A stretch of DNA of 25,133 nucleotides from UBA1046 sp964624395 (lineage in GTDB: Bacteria; Bacillota; Clostridia; Saccharofermentanales; DTU023). Of this stretch, positions 14,101 to 22,813 are shown piece after piece. A program made the translations under genes and the position numbers. Under the pieces are notes generated by a model, which saw nothing but the letters and a program-made list of their open reading frames with translations, did no database searches and was not told the origin of the DNA. Within the stretch, counting starts at the first letter, position 1; each line of letters opens with the position of its first letter. Location of the stretch: the NCBI GenBank assembly GCA_964624395.1, contig CAZUWY010000023.1, forward strand, positions 1-25,133, written 5' to 3'.

Positions 14101-15990
14101 ATGAAAATACAACTGAAGGATGGCTCGATAAAAGAATACGAGCAGCCGATGCGAGTAATAGATATCGCAAAGGATCTAAGCCCTGACTTGGCTAGAAATG
14201 CCTGTGCTGCCATTATTGACGGTCAGGAAAGAGATCTGCGCTTTTTGATCGAAAATGATGCCAAGCTGGAGATTGTCCCCTTCTATACAGAGGCTGGGAA
14301 GCATGCATTCAGGCATTCATCCTCTCATCTGATGGCCCAAGCTGTTCAGCGGCTTTTCCCCGGTGCCCAGTTTGCTATCGGCCCTGCGATTGCTGATGGT
14401 TTTTACTACGATATAGAATTCGAAGAGCCCATAAGCCTGGATGATCTCCCCTTAATAGAGGCGGAGATGAAAAAACTGGCAAAAGCAAATATCCCCATTG
14501 AACGCTATGAACTGTCCAGAGAAGAGGCTTTGAAATGGGCTCATGATGAAGGTGGAAGCTACAAAGTTGAGCTGATCAGTGAACTTCCTGAAGATGAGAT
14601 CATCAGCTTTTACCGGCAGGATGATTTCACCGACCTATGTGCCGGCCCTCATTTGATGTCTACCGGACCGATCAAGGCTTTTAAGCTGACCTCGCTGGCG
14701 GGAGCCTATTGGCGCGGCGATGAAAAAAATAAAATGCTGACCAGAATCTACGGCACCTCTTTTCCCAAAAAGAAAGACCTCGATGAATATCTGGAGCGTC
14801 TAGAAGAGGCCAGAAAGAGAGATCATCGAAAAATAGGAAGAGAAATGGGCCTGTTTACCTTTTTGGAGGAAGGGCCAGGCTTTGCTTTCTTTTTACCCAA
14901 GGGCATGATCCTAAAGAACACTTTGATGAAATACTGGCGCGAAGTTCATGACCGCTACGGCTATAAAGAGATTTCAACACCAATCATGCTCACACAAGAT
15001 TTGTGGGAAACATCAGGGCACTGGGATCATTATCGGGAGAATATCTACACCTCTGTCATCGATGATCAGAATTTTGCCATTAAGCCAATGAACTGCCCTG
15101 GCGGCATGCTGGTCTACAAAGCGGGGCAGCATTCTTACCGCGATTTTCCTCTCAGACTGGCTGAAATCGGTCTTGTGCACAGGCATGAAAAATCCGGTGT
15201 ACTTCATGGCTTGATGCGGGTCAGAGCATTTAATCAGGATGATGCGCATATTTTCATCACAATTGATCAGATTGCTGATGAAGTTGAAAACATTGTCAAC
15301 CTGATCGATGAAGTATACAAGCATTTCGACTTTAAATACCATGTCGAGCTTTCTACCCGCCCGCAAGATTCCATGGGCTCCGACGAAGAATGGGATGCCG
15401 CTATTGCCGGTCTCAAAGAGGTGCTAGAGAGGATGAATCTTCCCTATGAGATCAACGAAGGCGATGGAGCATTCTACGGGCCCAAAATTGATTTCCATCT
15501 GGAGGATTCCATTGGCAGGACATGGCAATGCGGAACCATCCAGCTGGACTTTCAGATGCCCCGTCGCTTCGAGCTGGAATATGTAGGACCAGATGGTGAA
15601 CGTCATCTGCCCATTGTCTTGCACAGAGTTGCTTTTGGCTCAATCGAGCGTTTCATTGGTATCTTGATCGAGCATTATGCTGGTAAATTCCCCTTCTGGC
15701 TAGCTCCTGTCCAGGTAAAGATCTTACCTGTTTCCCGCAGTGTCAGTGCTTATGCCGAAGAGGTTTTGGCTCTGCTCAAAAGCTTAGGTATCCGTGCCGA
15801 ACTTGACGACAGGGATGAAAAAATCGGCTTCAAGGTGCGAAATGCCCAGATGGAAAAGGTACCCTACAGCATTATTATCGGCCAAAGAGAAGCTGAAGAG
15901 AGGACGGTTTCCGTCCGCCTCCTCGATGAAGGCGAAGCAGGTGTTAAAAAACTAGAAGATTTTGCCCAGGAATTAGTAGAGCAAAACTAA
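14101..15990 (+). CDS. thrS: Threonyl-tRNA synthetase
   Basis: 629 aa, a class II synthetase charging tRNA-Thr. Domains: TGS (residues 1-62, MKIQLKDGSIKEY), the editing domain with HxxxH at H72/H76 (RHSSSHL), the catalytic core with MNCPGGM, motif 2 in LVHRHEKSGVLHGLMRVR and motif 3 in RVAFGSIERFIGILIEHY, then the anticodon-binding domain (about 530-629, PVQVKILPVS ... IIIGQREAEERTVSVR). The zinc ligands are C332, H383 and H508, close to the E. coli numbering. ATG 14101 has GGAGG 5 bases upstream; the frame is open to 14065, but that start would lie inside the leader terminator. It is regulated by the T-box in front and ended by the hairpin at 16011-16040. A threonine breakdown pair (kbl, tdh) lies convergent to it. 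Confidence 0.98.
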   Translation: MKIQLKDGSIKEYEQPMRVIDIAKDLSPDLARNACAAIIDGQERDLRFLIENDAKLEIVPFYTEAGKHAFRHSSSHLMAQAVQRLFPGAQFAIGPAIADGFYYDIEFEEPISLDDLPLIEAEMKKLAKANIPIERYELSREEALKWAHDEGGSYKVELISELPEDEIISFYRQDDFTDLCAGPHLMSTGPIKAFKLTSLAGAYWRGDEKNKMLTRIYGTSFPKKKDLDEYLERLEEARKRDHRKIGREMGLFTFLEEGPGFAFFLPKGMILKNTLMKYWREVHDRYGYKEISTPIMLTQDLWETSGHWDHYRENIYTSVIDDQNFAIKPMNCPGGMLVYKAGQHSYRDFPLRLAEIGLVHRHEKSGVLHGLMRVRAFNQDDAHIFITIDQIADEVENIVNLIDEVYKHFDFKYHVELSTRPQDSMGSDEEWDAAIAGLKEVLERMNLPYEINEGDGAFYGPKIDFHLEDSIGRTWQCGTIQLDFQMPRRFELEYVGPDGERHLPIVLHRVAFGSIERFIGILIEHYAGKFPFWLAPVQVKILPVSRSVSAYAEEVLALLKSLGIRAELDDRDEKIGFKVRNAQMEKVPYSIIIGQREAEERTVSVRLLDEGEAGVKKLEDFAQELVEQN

Positions 15991-16010
15991 ATTTATTAAA
16001 GATAAAACCT

Positions 16011-16050
16011 GACCCCGTCTGCCTAGCCGCAGAGGGGGTCTTTAATTTTT
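16011..16050 (+). terminator. Intrinsic terminator after thrS
   Basis: GACCCC-G-TCTGC (16011-16022) pairs with GCAGA-G-GGGGTC (16029-16040) apart from one G/G mismatch, with loop CTAGCC and a T-rich tail TTTAATTTTT. It lies 20 bases after thrS, and the tail on the other strand (GGTTTTATC) may let it also stop kbl transcripts. Confidence 0.87.
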
Positions 16051-16073
16051 GTTTCCACAGTCGACGGCAATGA

Positions 16074-17261
16074 TTAAAGAGAGAATTTCTCCTTACAGCG
16101 GCCAAAGCATTCGAGTGCATAATCCAGATCCTCTTTGCTGTGGGCAGCGGAGATCTGCGTGCGGATGCGTGCTTTACCCTCCGGTACCACAGGGAATTTG
16201 AAAGCAATGACATAGACTCCCTGGGAGAGCATATAGTCGGCAACTTCAATCGCTTTAACTGCATCGTAGATCATGATCGGGACAATAGGATGTGTGCCGG
16301 AAATTATATCCAGTCCCAGCCTCTCACAGCCCTGGCGGAAATAGAGGGCGTTGGCCTCTGTTTTATCCCTGATGCTGGTATCTTTTTCCAGCCTCTCCAG
16401 CACATGGATAGCACCAGCTGCAATTGCCGGAGCGAGAGTATTGGAAAAGAGATAGGGTCTGGATTTTTGTCTAAGCCAGTCAACTATCTCCTGCCTGGCA
16501 GTGGTAAAGCCCCCGGACGCTCCACCTAAAGCTTTACCTAAAGTGGAAGTCATAATATCTATTCTACCTTCAACACCGCAATGCTCTGGCGTGCCCCGGC
16601 CTGTTTTGCCGACAAAACCTGAGGCATGGCTATCGTCTACCATGACTAGAGCATCGTATTTATCTGCCAGATCACAGATCGACTTGAGATCGGCAATAAT
16701 ACCGTCCATGGAAAAGACCCCGTCGGTTACAATCAGTTTGACTCTTGCGCCTTTTTCATCTGCCTCCAGCAGGCAGCGCTCAAGATCTGCCATGTCATTG
16801 TTCAAATAACGGAAGCGCATGGCTTTGCACAGTCTGACACCATCGATAATACTGGCATGATTCAACTGATCGGAAATCACAGCATCTTGCTCGGACAGCA
16901 AGGTTTCAAATAATCCTGTATTGGCATCAAAGCATGATGAGTACAAGATTGTATCATCGAAACCAAAAAAGTCTGCGACTTTGCTCTCTAAAGCCTTGTG
17001 CAGCTCCTGTGTGCCGCAGATGAAGCGCACAGAGGATAAGCCGTAGCCCCATTGGCCATAACTTTTTCTGGCTGCTTCAATCAGCCCTTGATCATTAGAC
17101 AGACCAAGATAATTATTGGCACAAAGATTAATCACATTTTTTGTCTTTGTCGTATCGATACGGGCTCCCTGAGCTTTGGTCAGTATCCTCTCTTCAGTGT
17201 AAACGCCAGCATCCTTTAGCTTTTGGATTTCCTCTCGAATAATCTTTAATCCTGTTTTCAT
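16074..17261 (-). CDS. kbl: Glycine C-acetyltransferase (2-amino-3-ketobutyrate CoA ligase)
   Basis: 395 aa (E. coli Kbl is 398). A PLP enzyme of the alpha-oxoamine synthase family that splits 2-amino-3-ketobutyrate with CoA into glycine and acetyl-CoA, the second step of threonine breakdown. The PLP lysine is K243 in TSTLGKALGG; VMVDDSHASGF carries the Asp that holds the pyridine nitrogen and the stacking region; ANNYLGLSND and SDQLNHASIIDGVRL are family signatures, and the HASIIDGVRL loop favours Kbl over BioF or HemA. The ATG at 17261 has a weak GAGGGG about 9 bases upstream. It follows tdh by 49 bp in the same direction, so the two enzymes act in sequence from one operon. It may share the thrS terminator hairpin. 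Confidence 0.96.
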   Translation of the reverse strand: MKTGLKIIREEIQKLKDAGVYTEERILTKAQGARIDTTKTKNVINLCANNYLGLSNDQGLIEAARKSYGQWGYGLSSVRFICGTQELHKALESKVADFFGFDDTILYSSCFDANTGLFETLLSEQDAVISDQLNHASIIDGVRLCKAMRFRYLNNDMADLERCLLEADEKGARVKLIVTDGVFSMDGIIADLKSICDLADKYDALVMVDDSHASGFVGKTGRGTPEHCGVEGRIDIMTSTLGKALGGASGGFTTARQEIVDWLRQKSRPYLFSNTLAPAIAAGAIHVLERLEKDTSIRDKTEANALYFRQGCERLGLDIISGTHPIVPIMIYDAVKAIEVADYMLSQGVYVIAFKFPVVPEGKARIRTQISAAHSKEDLDYALECFGRCKEKFSL

Positions 17262-17275
17262 ATTCCAACCCCTCG

Positions 17276-17287
17276 TATACTAGTATA
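17276..17287. repeat. 12-bp perfect palindrome between tdh and kbl
   Basis: TATACTAGTATA reads the same on both strands. It lies in the 49-bp tdh-kbl gap, 14 bases before the kbl start. It could be a regulator half-site pair or chance in AT-rich DNA. Confidence 0.35.
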
Positions 17288-17310
17288 GCTGTTAAATTCT
17301 TAAGAAAAGT

Positions 17311-18357
17311 CTATGCACTTGTCCAGTCCAGGATTACTTTGCCGGAATTTCCACTGTTCATAGCGGCAAAGCCCTCTTCAAAATCTCTGAAATCCAGACG
17401 ATGGGTAATGACAGGTGTCAGATCAAGTCCTGACTGAATCATAGCCATCATTTTATACCAGGTTTCAAACATCTCTCTGCCATAAATACCTTTCAATGTC
17501 ATACTGCCCAGTATTACTTTGTTCCAATCAATAACCGTCTTTGCTGGCAAAAAGCCTAAAAGAGATATTTTGCCGCCGTTAATCATATTGGCGATCATAG
17601 AGTTCAGGGCATCAGCAGATCCAGACATCTCCAATCCGACATCAAAGCCCTCTCTCATGTCTAATTCAGGCATAATGCCCCTCACCGTATCTTCGGCAAG
17701 ATCAATGACATGGACCGAGGGTTCAACTTTCTTGGCCAGCTCCAGCCGGTATTTATTAAAATCTGTGATGACAATATGCCTGGCGCCACAATGCCTGGCG
17801 ACTGCTGCTGCCATAATACCGATGGGGCCTGCTCCAGTGATGAGCACATCCTCTCCGATCAGATCATATTGCAAAGCAGTGTGTACCGCATTTCCCAGGG
17901 GATCAAATATTGCCGCTATCTCTTCCGGTATGCCCGGCAAAACCTCGACAGCATTAGCAGCGGGTATGACCAGATATTCTGCAAAGCAGCCTGCCCTTTC
18001 AACCCCCACGCCTTTGGTATCCTTGCAGTAAACCAGCTTTCCCGCTCTGCAGTTGCGGCATTTGCCGCAGACAATATGCCCCTCGCCGGAAACAATATCC
18101 CCGATCTCAAAATTGTCCACCATTGAACCGAGTTCAACTATTTCTCCGACATATTCATGCCCGATATTTAACGGTGGCTTGACATGCTTCTGGGACCATT
18201 CATCCCAATTGTAGATATGTATATCTGTGCCACAGATAGCTGTTTTACGGATTTTAATCTTGACATCATTTGCCCCTGTTGCGGGAACCTTTATCCGCTC
18301 CAGACTTAGGCCCGGTGCAGCTTCCTTTTTAACCAGTGCATACATTGTCTTCTCCAT
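17311..18357 (-). CDS. tdh: L-threonine 3-dehydrogenase
   Basis: 348 aa, a zinc-containing medium-chain dehydrogenase oxidising L-threonine to 2-amino-3-ketobutyrate with NAD+. Catalytic zinc region: C42 in ICGTDIHIYNWD and H67/E68 in GHEYVGE. The structural zinc cysteines are CGKCRNCRAGKLVYC. FDPLGNAVHTAL is typical of Tdh, and the Rossmann glycines are ITGAGPIGIMAA. The GTDIHIYNWDEWSQ stretch separates it from alcohol and sorbitol dehydrogenases. ATG 18357 has GGAGG about 10 bases upstream. A TATAAT on the minus strand at 18399-18394 may be its -10 box. It is the first gene of the tdh-kbl pair, which converts threonine to glycine and acetyl-CoA. Confidence 0.96.
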   Translation of the reverse strand: MEKTMYALVKKEAAPGLSLERIKVPATGANDVKIKIRKTAICGTDIHIYNWDEWSQKHVKPPLNIGHEYVGEIVELGSMVDNFEIGDIVSGEGHIVCGKCRNCRAGKLVYCKDTKGVGVERAGCFAEYLVIPAANAVEVLPGIPEEIAAIFDPLGNAVHTALQYDLIGEDVLITGAGPIGIMAAAVARHCGARHIVITDFNKYRLELAKKVEPSVHVIDLAEDTVRGIMPELDMREGFDVGLEMSGSADALNSMIANMINGGKISLLGFLPAKTVIDWNKVILGSMTLKGIYGREMFETWYKMMAMIQSGLDLTPVITHRLDFRDFEEGFAAMNSGNSGKVILDWTSA

Positions 18358-18393
18358 AGGGTTTTCCTCCAGATTTATCTTGCAGATATTCTA

Positions 18394-18399
18394 ATTATA
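18394..18399 (-). promoter_or_regulatory. Possible -10 box of the tdh-kbl operon
   Basis: TATAAT on the minus strand, 36 bases before the tdh start codon. No good -35 box is found at 16-18 bp, so activation by a regulator or a different start is possible. Confidence 0.35.
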
Positions 18400-18535
18400 C
18401 CGTAGCAAAAATGCCTGTACCGATCTAAATCTTTTGACATTGCCAATCTTAAAGCTGCTGAGATCAGAAGAACTTTGCCAATATTTCTAAAAAAAGCAGC
18501 CCCAATTACCAAGAAAGATTGACTAGAGATGTTTT

Positions 18536-20719
18536 TTAATCTTCAGCATTTATCACAATCAGCTGCGGTATTTTCTTATATAGCCCCATGATCCTAGCAG
18601 GCAGATTAAGCTGGTCATAGTTTTCCATGGCGGAAGAGATAATCAAGGGCATCCCTTCAGCGCCAGAGGTAACTTGCCTTAGCGCCAGCGCCCGAGTCAG
18701 CCCACTGTCCGGATATATTTCCTTGTCAATAGAGATCTGAGCAGAAATTATTCTGGACATTTCCTCTATTTGCCTGTAAAAGCCAGTGCGATAGGATTTA
18801 GATTCAGCCAGGTATTTCAAGGCCAGCTGGATGGCAGCCACTTCATCTTTTTGCCTTTGCTGTTTTTCTTCTAAAACCCTTTTCTGCCTATGCAAATCAG
18901 CTAGATTAACCAAAGAAGAAGATTGGCTCATATCCTCCAGATATGATTTTAATTCTCTGACTGACTGATCATGCTCTATTTCCAGCCGCAGCTTTTTTGC
19001 CTTGGCATTGACTAAGACTTCAGGATTATAGCGGCTGACAGAAATAGTTGGCAATGTATGCTCTTCCTTATCTCCTTCCAGAGCTGATCCAAATAGTGCC
19101 GCTGCTGCCCTTTCATAATCTTGTTCTATCTCTTCATCGGTCTTGCCTGCTTTCAATGCAGATATCTGATTGAGGATTTTCGAGGTTCTGGTCAGAGCAG
19201 GCCCGGCATCTATAATTCTGCTTCTCAATTCTTTCAGAGCTCTGGCAGCCTCCTCGGGATAATGAATCTTGATGTAACGTGAGAGGGCATTGACCAGTTC
19301 ATAGCCAGCAAAATTTGTTTCCTTTTCGCTATTGCTCAATTCTTTGATGGCATTTTCTTCCTGCTGACGAGCCTGTTGGTAAACATCAATTTCGGCTTGC
19401 AGTTTCCACAGCAGCTCATTTTTTGCTGCTCTGATCTCAGTCAGCTTGTCTTGCACCTGGATGATACGCCTTCTTGATTCACCAAAAACAGCATTGCCGG
19501 CAGATTTTTGTTTTAAGAGTAAAAAGAGTAAAACCGCAAATGTACAAACTGATAACCCAATCAGGATATAGGCTGCCACAGCTAGATTTGCCAGCAAGAA
19601 AAGCAGGCCAGCCATGCCAGTTAATGTTGCCAGCAGCACTATCTTCATTGTGGTAGAACCCGATCTTGGGCTTGTCTTCTGCGCCTTGGCCTGCCTAAGA
19701 TTTACCTCCATTTGCGCCAGTTGATTTTCCAGAGATGATTCTTTTTGTTCTATCAGATCCAGCTCATTTTTGAGGAGATTGCACCTATTTACACCTTCTT
19801 TAACATCCTCTGAAGCGATCGCTTGATCAGATCTTAGTTTTTGCAGATTTCTGGCCTTATTATTCCAATCGGCAAAAAGATCTTCATAAGATGTCATTTC
19901 TAAAGCACTGGGGAGGTTTTTCTCCTGTGCTTTTCTGCTGATGTTATCTTCCTCCTCTTCTGCCTCTGTCAGTTCCCTTCTAAGCAAAAGCAAATTTTCA
20001 TATCTCGCTTTGTCCTCTAGTAATTCAAGGCGGCTAATTTTTTCTGCTACCTCGGCAAGCTTTTCTGCCTGTTGGGAGATATTATTTTTCAATAGATAGA
20101 TTCTTTCAATCCGTTTAGCCTGATCTAAATCATCTGCCTCAGCAACTTCTATCTGCCCCCTGACCTTCGCCAGCTGCTCAGCTAAGACAAAATCTTTGCC
20201 CTTCTCGCCATTTTTATTCTGGTAAGACTCCAGCTTCAAAGCCAAAGCATCTGCGACCTGTTGGCTTTTGCTGGAAATAAAATCCAGGGAAGGAAGAGGG
20301 GCAAGTCCTAGAGCAAAGATAAATTCATCCTGGCCCATTGAAAAAAGATCCCAGCCAGGTTGAGCGGAGCAGTTAGCACTCAAATCTTCTTTTTTACTCT
20401 CATTTAAGAGCTTGATAGACTCTTTGCCACCATTGGAATTAATGATCCTCTCCAGCAGATAACGTTCATTGTTATGCAGGAAACTAATACTGCCACCGAC
20501 AATCTTGTCTGTCTCCAAACGAGCAAGACTGCCCGCAAGCAGCTCTGATGACCAGCTGTCAGCAGATTTGCCATAAAAAAGAAATACTAGAAATGACATG
20601 ATCTGGTCGTGTTGTGATGTTGTCATGTCCCAGGTGAATATTTGCTTGTCCGCAGGCATATTCAGCTGGATCTGGGCCAGATCAGCAAAAGATAATATGT
20701 CTAGTTCAATTATCTTCAT
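18536..20719 (-). CDS. YhaN/SbcC-like coiled-coil membrane protein with degenerate ATPase motifs
   Basis: 727 aa. The N-terminus MKIIELDILSFADLAQIQL is the first strand and helix of SbcC/YhaN ATPases, and FSMGQDEFIFALGLAPL keeps the region after the Q-loop. The middle is coiled coil (about 200-345 and 405-650), interrupted by two membrane spans (about 359-379 and 381-403), the hairpin seen in YhaN in place of the zinc hook. However, where GxxxxGKST should stand, between IF (27-28) and MSFL (41-44), the sequence is TWDMTTSQHDQI. At the Walker B position MPLIISS (690-696) has two serines for the two acids, no LSxG signature is seen near 669-680, and the C-terminus LIVINAED lacks the switch His. 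It ends just after that. ATG 20719 has AAGGA 4 bases upstream. It follows the YhaO-type gene by 24 bp. It may tether or regulate that nuclease without hydrolysing ATP; this is inference. Confidence 0.82.
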   Translation of the reverse strand: MKIIELDILSFADLAQIQLNMPADKQIFTWDMTTSQHDQIMSFLVFLFYGKSADSWSSELLAGSLARLETDKIVGGSISFLHNNERYLLERIINSNGGKESIKLLNESKKEDLSANCSAQPGWDLFSMGQDEFIFALGLAPLPSLDFISSKSQQVADALALKLESYQNKNGEKGKDFVLAEQLAKVRGQIEVAEADDLDQAKRIERIYLLKNNISQQAEKLAEVAEKISRLELLEDKARYENLLLLRRELTEAEEEEDNISRKAQEKNLPSALEMTSYEDLFADWNNKARNLQKLRSDQAIASEDVKEGVNRCNLLKNELDLIEQKESSLENQLAQMEVNLRQAKAQKTSPRSGSTTMKIVLLATLTGMAGLLFLLANLAVAAYILIGLSVCTFAVLLFLLLKQKSAGNAVFGESRRRIIQVQDKLTEIRAAKNELLWKLQAEIDVYQQARQQEENAIKELSNSEKETNFAGYELVNALSRYIKIHYPEEAARALKELRSRIIDAGPALTRTSKILNQISALKAGKTDEEIEQDYERAAAALFGSALEGDKEEHTLPTISVSRYNPEVLVNAKAKKLRLEIEHDQSVRELKSYLEDMSQSSSLVNLADLHRQKRVLEEKQQRQKDEVAAIQLALKYLAESKSYRTGFYRQIEEMSRIISAQISIDKEIYPDSGLTRALALRQVTSGAEGMPLIISSAMENYDQLNLPARIMGLYKKIPQLIVINAED

Positions 20720-20743
20720 CTTTCCTTCTCTTAATTACCTGTT

Positions 20744-21967
20744 CTATCTCTTAAGATTAAAATCGTCCTTTTCTGCTGTGCCAAACAGGCTGGCTGCAGC
20801 ATTGAAAAGATAGTCCACAGCCAGATTTTGCAAAAGCATTTCTCTAGCTCTATTTGTATCGTCGACTTTCGCCATCTTATTGCCTTTAAGAGTAAAACTT
20901 GGGAAGATCAATCTTTGCCCTCTGTCTGGGAAGGACGATGCCTGCCTCATATCTTTGAGTTCAAAATACAAATAATCTCTTTGAAAGTATTCTTCAATTA
21001 ATCTAAAATCGACAGCCGGAGATCTGTCTCCGGTCAATTTAATCTGCCAGAGATCGTCTCTGTGAGAACTGATCAGGTGCTCTTCAAAAAGATCCCGGAT
21101 AGCCTGAACAATATCTGCATTAGTGTCTTCATAGCTGCAGCTATATTCCCAGCTGATAAATTTTGGTAAATAAAGAGGGTAGGCTCTCAATTTTACTGTT
21201 GATCGTTTTTGTTTTTGCATCTGCTTCATCGTGACCAGATCAAGATTTGCCCTGCTGTTTTTTAACAATTCCCCTGTCAGTTCACCGATGAGAAAAGCAT
21301 TGCTGCCAGGATCTGCAAAACTACGACCCAGTGGAGATCCCGCCGAAGCATAAGGCACCTCAACCGCTTCTTTGATAATCATTTCATGATTATGGCCGGC
21401 GGCAAAATAATCTGCATTAGTGCTGCGGATAAAATCAGGATATAGTGGCCTAAAGGGAGATTTTCTGTCGATTAGATCCCCATGCGCCACAGCAATATGA
21501 AAGGCTGAACCGTCGTCGGGCGGGAAGGCGGAAAAATGAGTAGGTCGGGCAGCCAGCTGATGCTCAAAGGGCAGGCCGGAAATCACTGCTTCAATTTCCT
21601 GCAGTTCGATTATATGTTTATCTCTGCTTAAGATATGCACATGAGCCGGCCATTTTTCATTCAGCCAGCTGCCACCGGGTAAAATAGGGTCATGATTGCC
21701 CGGGGCAACCACGATTGGCTTGGCAATCTCTTCTGTCATGTTAAAAAAAGCAGAAAGATTTTTTTTATCCGGCTGAATCTGATCGAAGATATCTCCGGTC
21801 AAAATAACCAAATCTATCTGGCTTTCTTTACAGGCATCAATTAGAAAATGAAATAAATCAGCCTGCCTGGTTTTAAATCTTTGGGCGATTTCAACAGGAA
21901 GCAAGGGCCAGTTCTGGCCAAGATGCCAGTCACCAGTTTGGAGAAAGCGAATTTTGCTTTTTTCCAT
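20744..21967 (-). CDS. SbcD/Mre11-like metallophosphoesterase (YhaO type)
   Basis: 407 aa, a predicted Mn2+-dependent DNA nuclease. All calcineurin-type metal and catalytic residues are present: D13 and H15 in TGDWHLG, D59 in LTGDIFD, N91/H92 in APGNHDP, H162 in VAHGDL, and H192/H194 in AAGHNHE. The region after residue about 270 is the capping or partner-binding part seen in YhaO. ATG 21967 has AAGGGG about 8 bases upstream, and TATAAT on the minus strand at 22022-22017 is a likely -10 box. The SbcC/YhaN-like gene follows after 24 bp, as in the yhaO-yhaN pair of Bacillus. YhaO-type proteins are annotated as DNA repair exonucleases, but their role is poorly known. The enzyme looks intact, unlike its partner. 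Confidence 0.9.
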   Translation of the reverse strand: MEKSKIRFLQTGDWHLGQNWPLLPVEIAQRFKTRQADLFHFLIDACKESQIDLVILTGDIFDQIQPDKKNLSAFFNMTEEIAKPIVVAPGNHDPILPGGSWLNEKWPAHVHILSRDKHIIELQEIEAVISGLPFEHQLAARPTHFSAFPPDDGSAFHIAVAHGDLIDRKSPFRPLYPDFIRSTNADYFAAGHNHEMIIKEAVEVPYASAGSPLGRSFADPGSNAFLIGELTGELLKNSRANLDLVTMKQMQKQKRSTVKLRAYPLYLPKFISWEYSCSYEDTNADIVQAIRDLFEEHLISSHRDDLWQIKLTGDRSPAVDFRLIEEYFQRDYLYFELKDMRQASSFPDRGQRLIFPSFTLKGNKMAKVDDTNRAREMLLQNLAVDYLFNAAASLFGTAEKDDFNLKR

Positions 21968-22016
21968 CTAACACCCCTTAATATGCTGAATTAAAGCCTT
22001 TGCTGGAACATAAAAT

Positions 22017-22022
22017 ATTATA
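22017..22022 (-). promoter_or_regulatory. Possible -10 box of the YhaO/YhaN-type operon
   Basis: TATAAT on the minus strand, 49 bases before the start codon at 21967. The -35 region 17 bp upstream reads TTAAGC, a poor match, so the promoter call rests on the -10 box and position only. Confidence 0.4.
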
Positions 22023-22168
22023 ACATATCTACTATTTTTGCTTAATTATTCATCACCTGGGCATTTTTGGGCATAGAGTATCAACAGGTACAGCAGTTGT
22101 CAATCTCCTAGTGAAAAATAGGATTTATAAACTACGAAAATTCTAATGAATGAAGGGAGTTTAACTGT

Positions 22169-22693
22169 ATGAAAATGCAAGAAGATGTCCGCAAGGAATT
22201 CAGCAAGCAGATAAACAAGGAGTATTATTCAGCTTTCCTTTATCTGCAGATGTCTGACTGGCTTGCCCAGAACAACTGGAAAGGCTGCGCGCACTGGATG
22301 TATATCCAGTACATGGAGGAGCTGGCTCATGCTCAGGGATTATTCGAATATCTGCAGATGAGAGGCATTGAAGTTGAGCTTGATCTGATTGAGAAGGCTG
22401 AAAAAAAGGAATGGCAAGATGTGCTGGAGGTCTTTGAGGATGCTTTAGAACATGAGCAAAAAATCACGGGCTGGATTAACGATCTGGTAGACCTGTCCGC
22501 CCAAGCCGGCGACAAGGCAGCCGTAATTTTCCTTGACTGGTATGTGATCGAACAGGTCGAAGAAGAGGCCAATCAAGAAGACAATGTTGACAGCATTAAA
22601 CGGACAAACGGCAAAGAAGGACCTCTGCTCATGTGGGATAACAAGATGGGAACACGTGTATTCGATCCACCGGAGATCCCCTATCTCGATTAG
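22169..22693 (+). CDS. ftnA: Non-haem ferritin
   Basis: 174 aa, a four-helix-bundle iron-storage protein that forms a 24-mer shell and oxidises Fe2+. The ferroxidase ligands are in place: E18 (NKEYYSAFLYLQM), E51 and H54 (MEELAHAQ), E94 (DALEHEQKI), and E128/E131 (VIEQVEEEANQ), where E. coli FtnA has Q127 and E130. The C-terminal tail after residue 150 is of normal length. ATG 22169 has AGGGAG 9 bases upstream. A weak promoter TTGTCA-16-TAGGAT lies at 22097-22124. No Fur box was recognised. It is monocistronic, ending in a clear terminator, and divergent from the YhaO-type gene. Haem ligands of bacterioferritin are not evident. Confidence 0.95.
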   Translation: MKMQEDVRKEFSKQINKEYYSAFLYLQMSDWLAQNNWKGCAHWMYIQYMEELAHAQGLFEYLQMRGIEVELDLIEKAEKKEWQDVLEVFEDALEHEQKITGWINDLVDLSAQAGDKAAVIFLDWYVIEQVEEEANQEDNVDSIKRTNGKEGPLLMWDNKMGTRVFDPPEIPYLD

Positions 22694-22721
22694 TAAGTCA
22701 TTGCTTGCTTATTAAGGATAA

Positions 22722-22757
22722 GCTGTCTTACTATTGAGAAGTAAGGCAGCTTTTTTT
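22722..22757 (+). terminator. Intrinsic terminator after ferritin
   Basis: GCTGTCTTAC (22722-22731) pairs with GTAAGGCAGC (22741-22750), 10 bp with one G-U, loop of 9, then seven T. It separates ferritin from the transketolase gene. Confidence 0.93.
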
Positions 22758-22813
22758 GCCTTGAATTGTAAGGGAAAATCATTTACAAATTTACCAGCAG
22801 GCAGGAGGAACAA

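Noticed and set aside
17519..18031. Open frame of 170 codons on the plus strand
   Set aside because: It is antisense to tdh, with the Ser/Pro-rich composition typical of shadow frames.
18420..18530. Pair of GCTGC/GCAGC words with a T7 run after the YhaN-like gene, as a terminator
   Set aside because: The T-run lies between the two arms instead of after the hairpin, so it does not have terminator layout.
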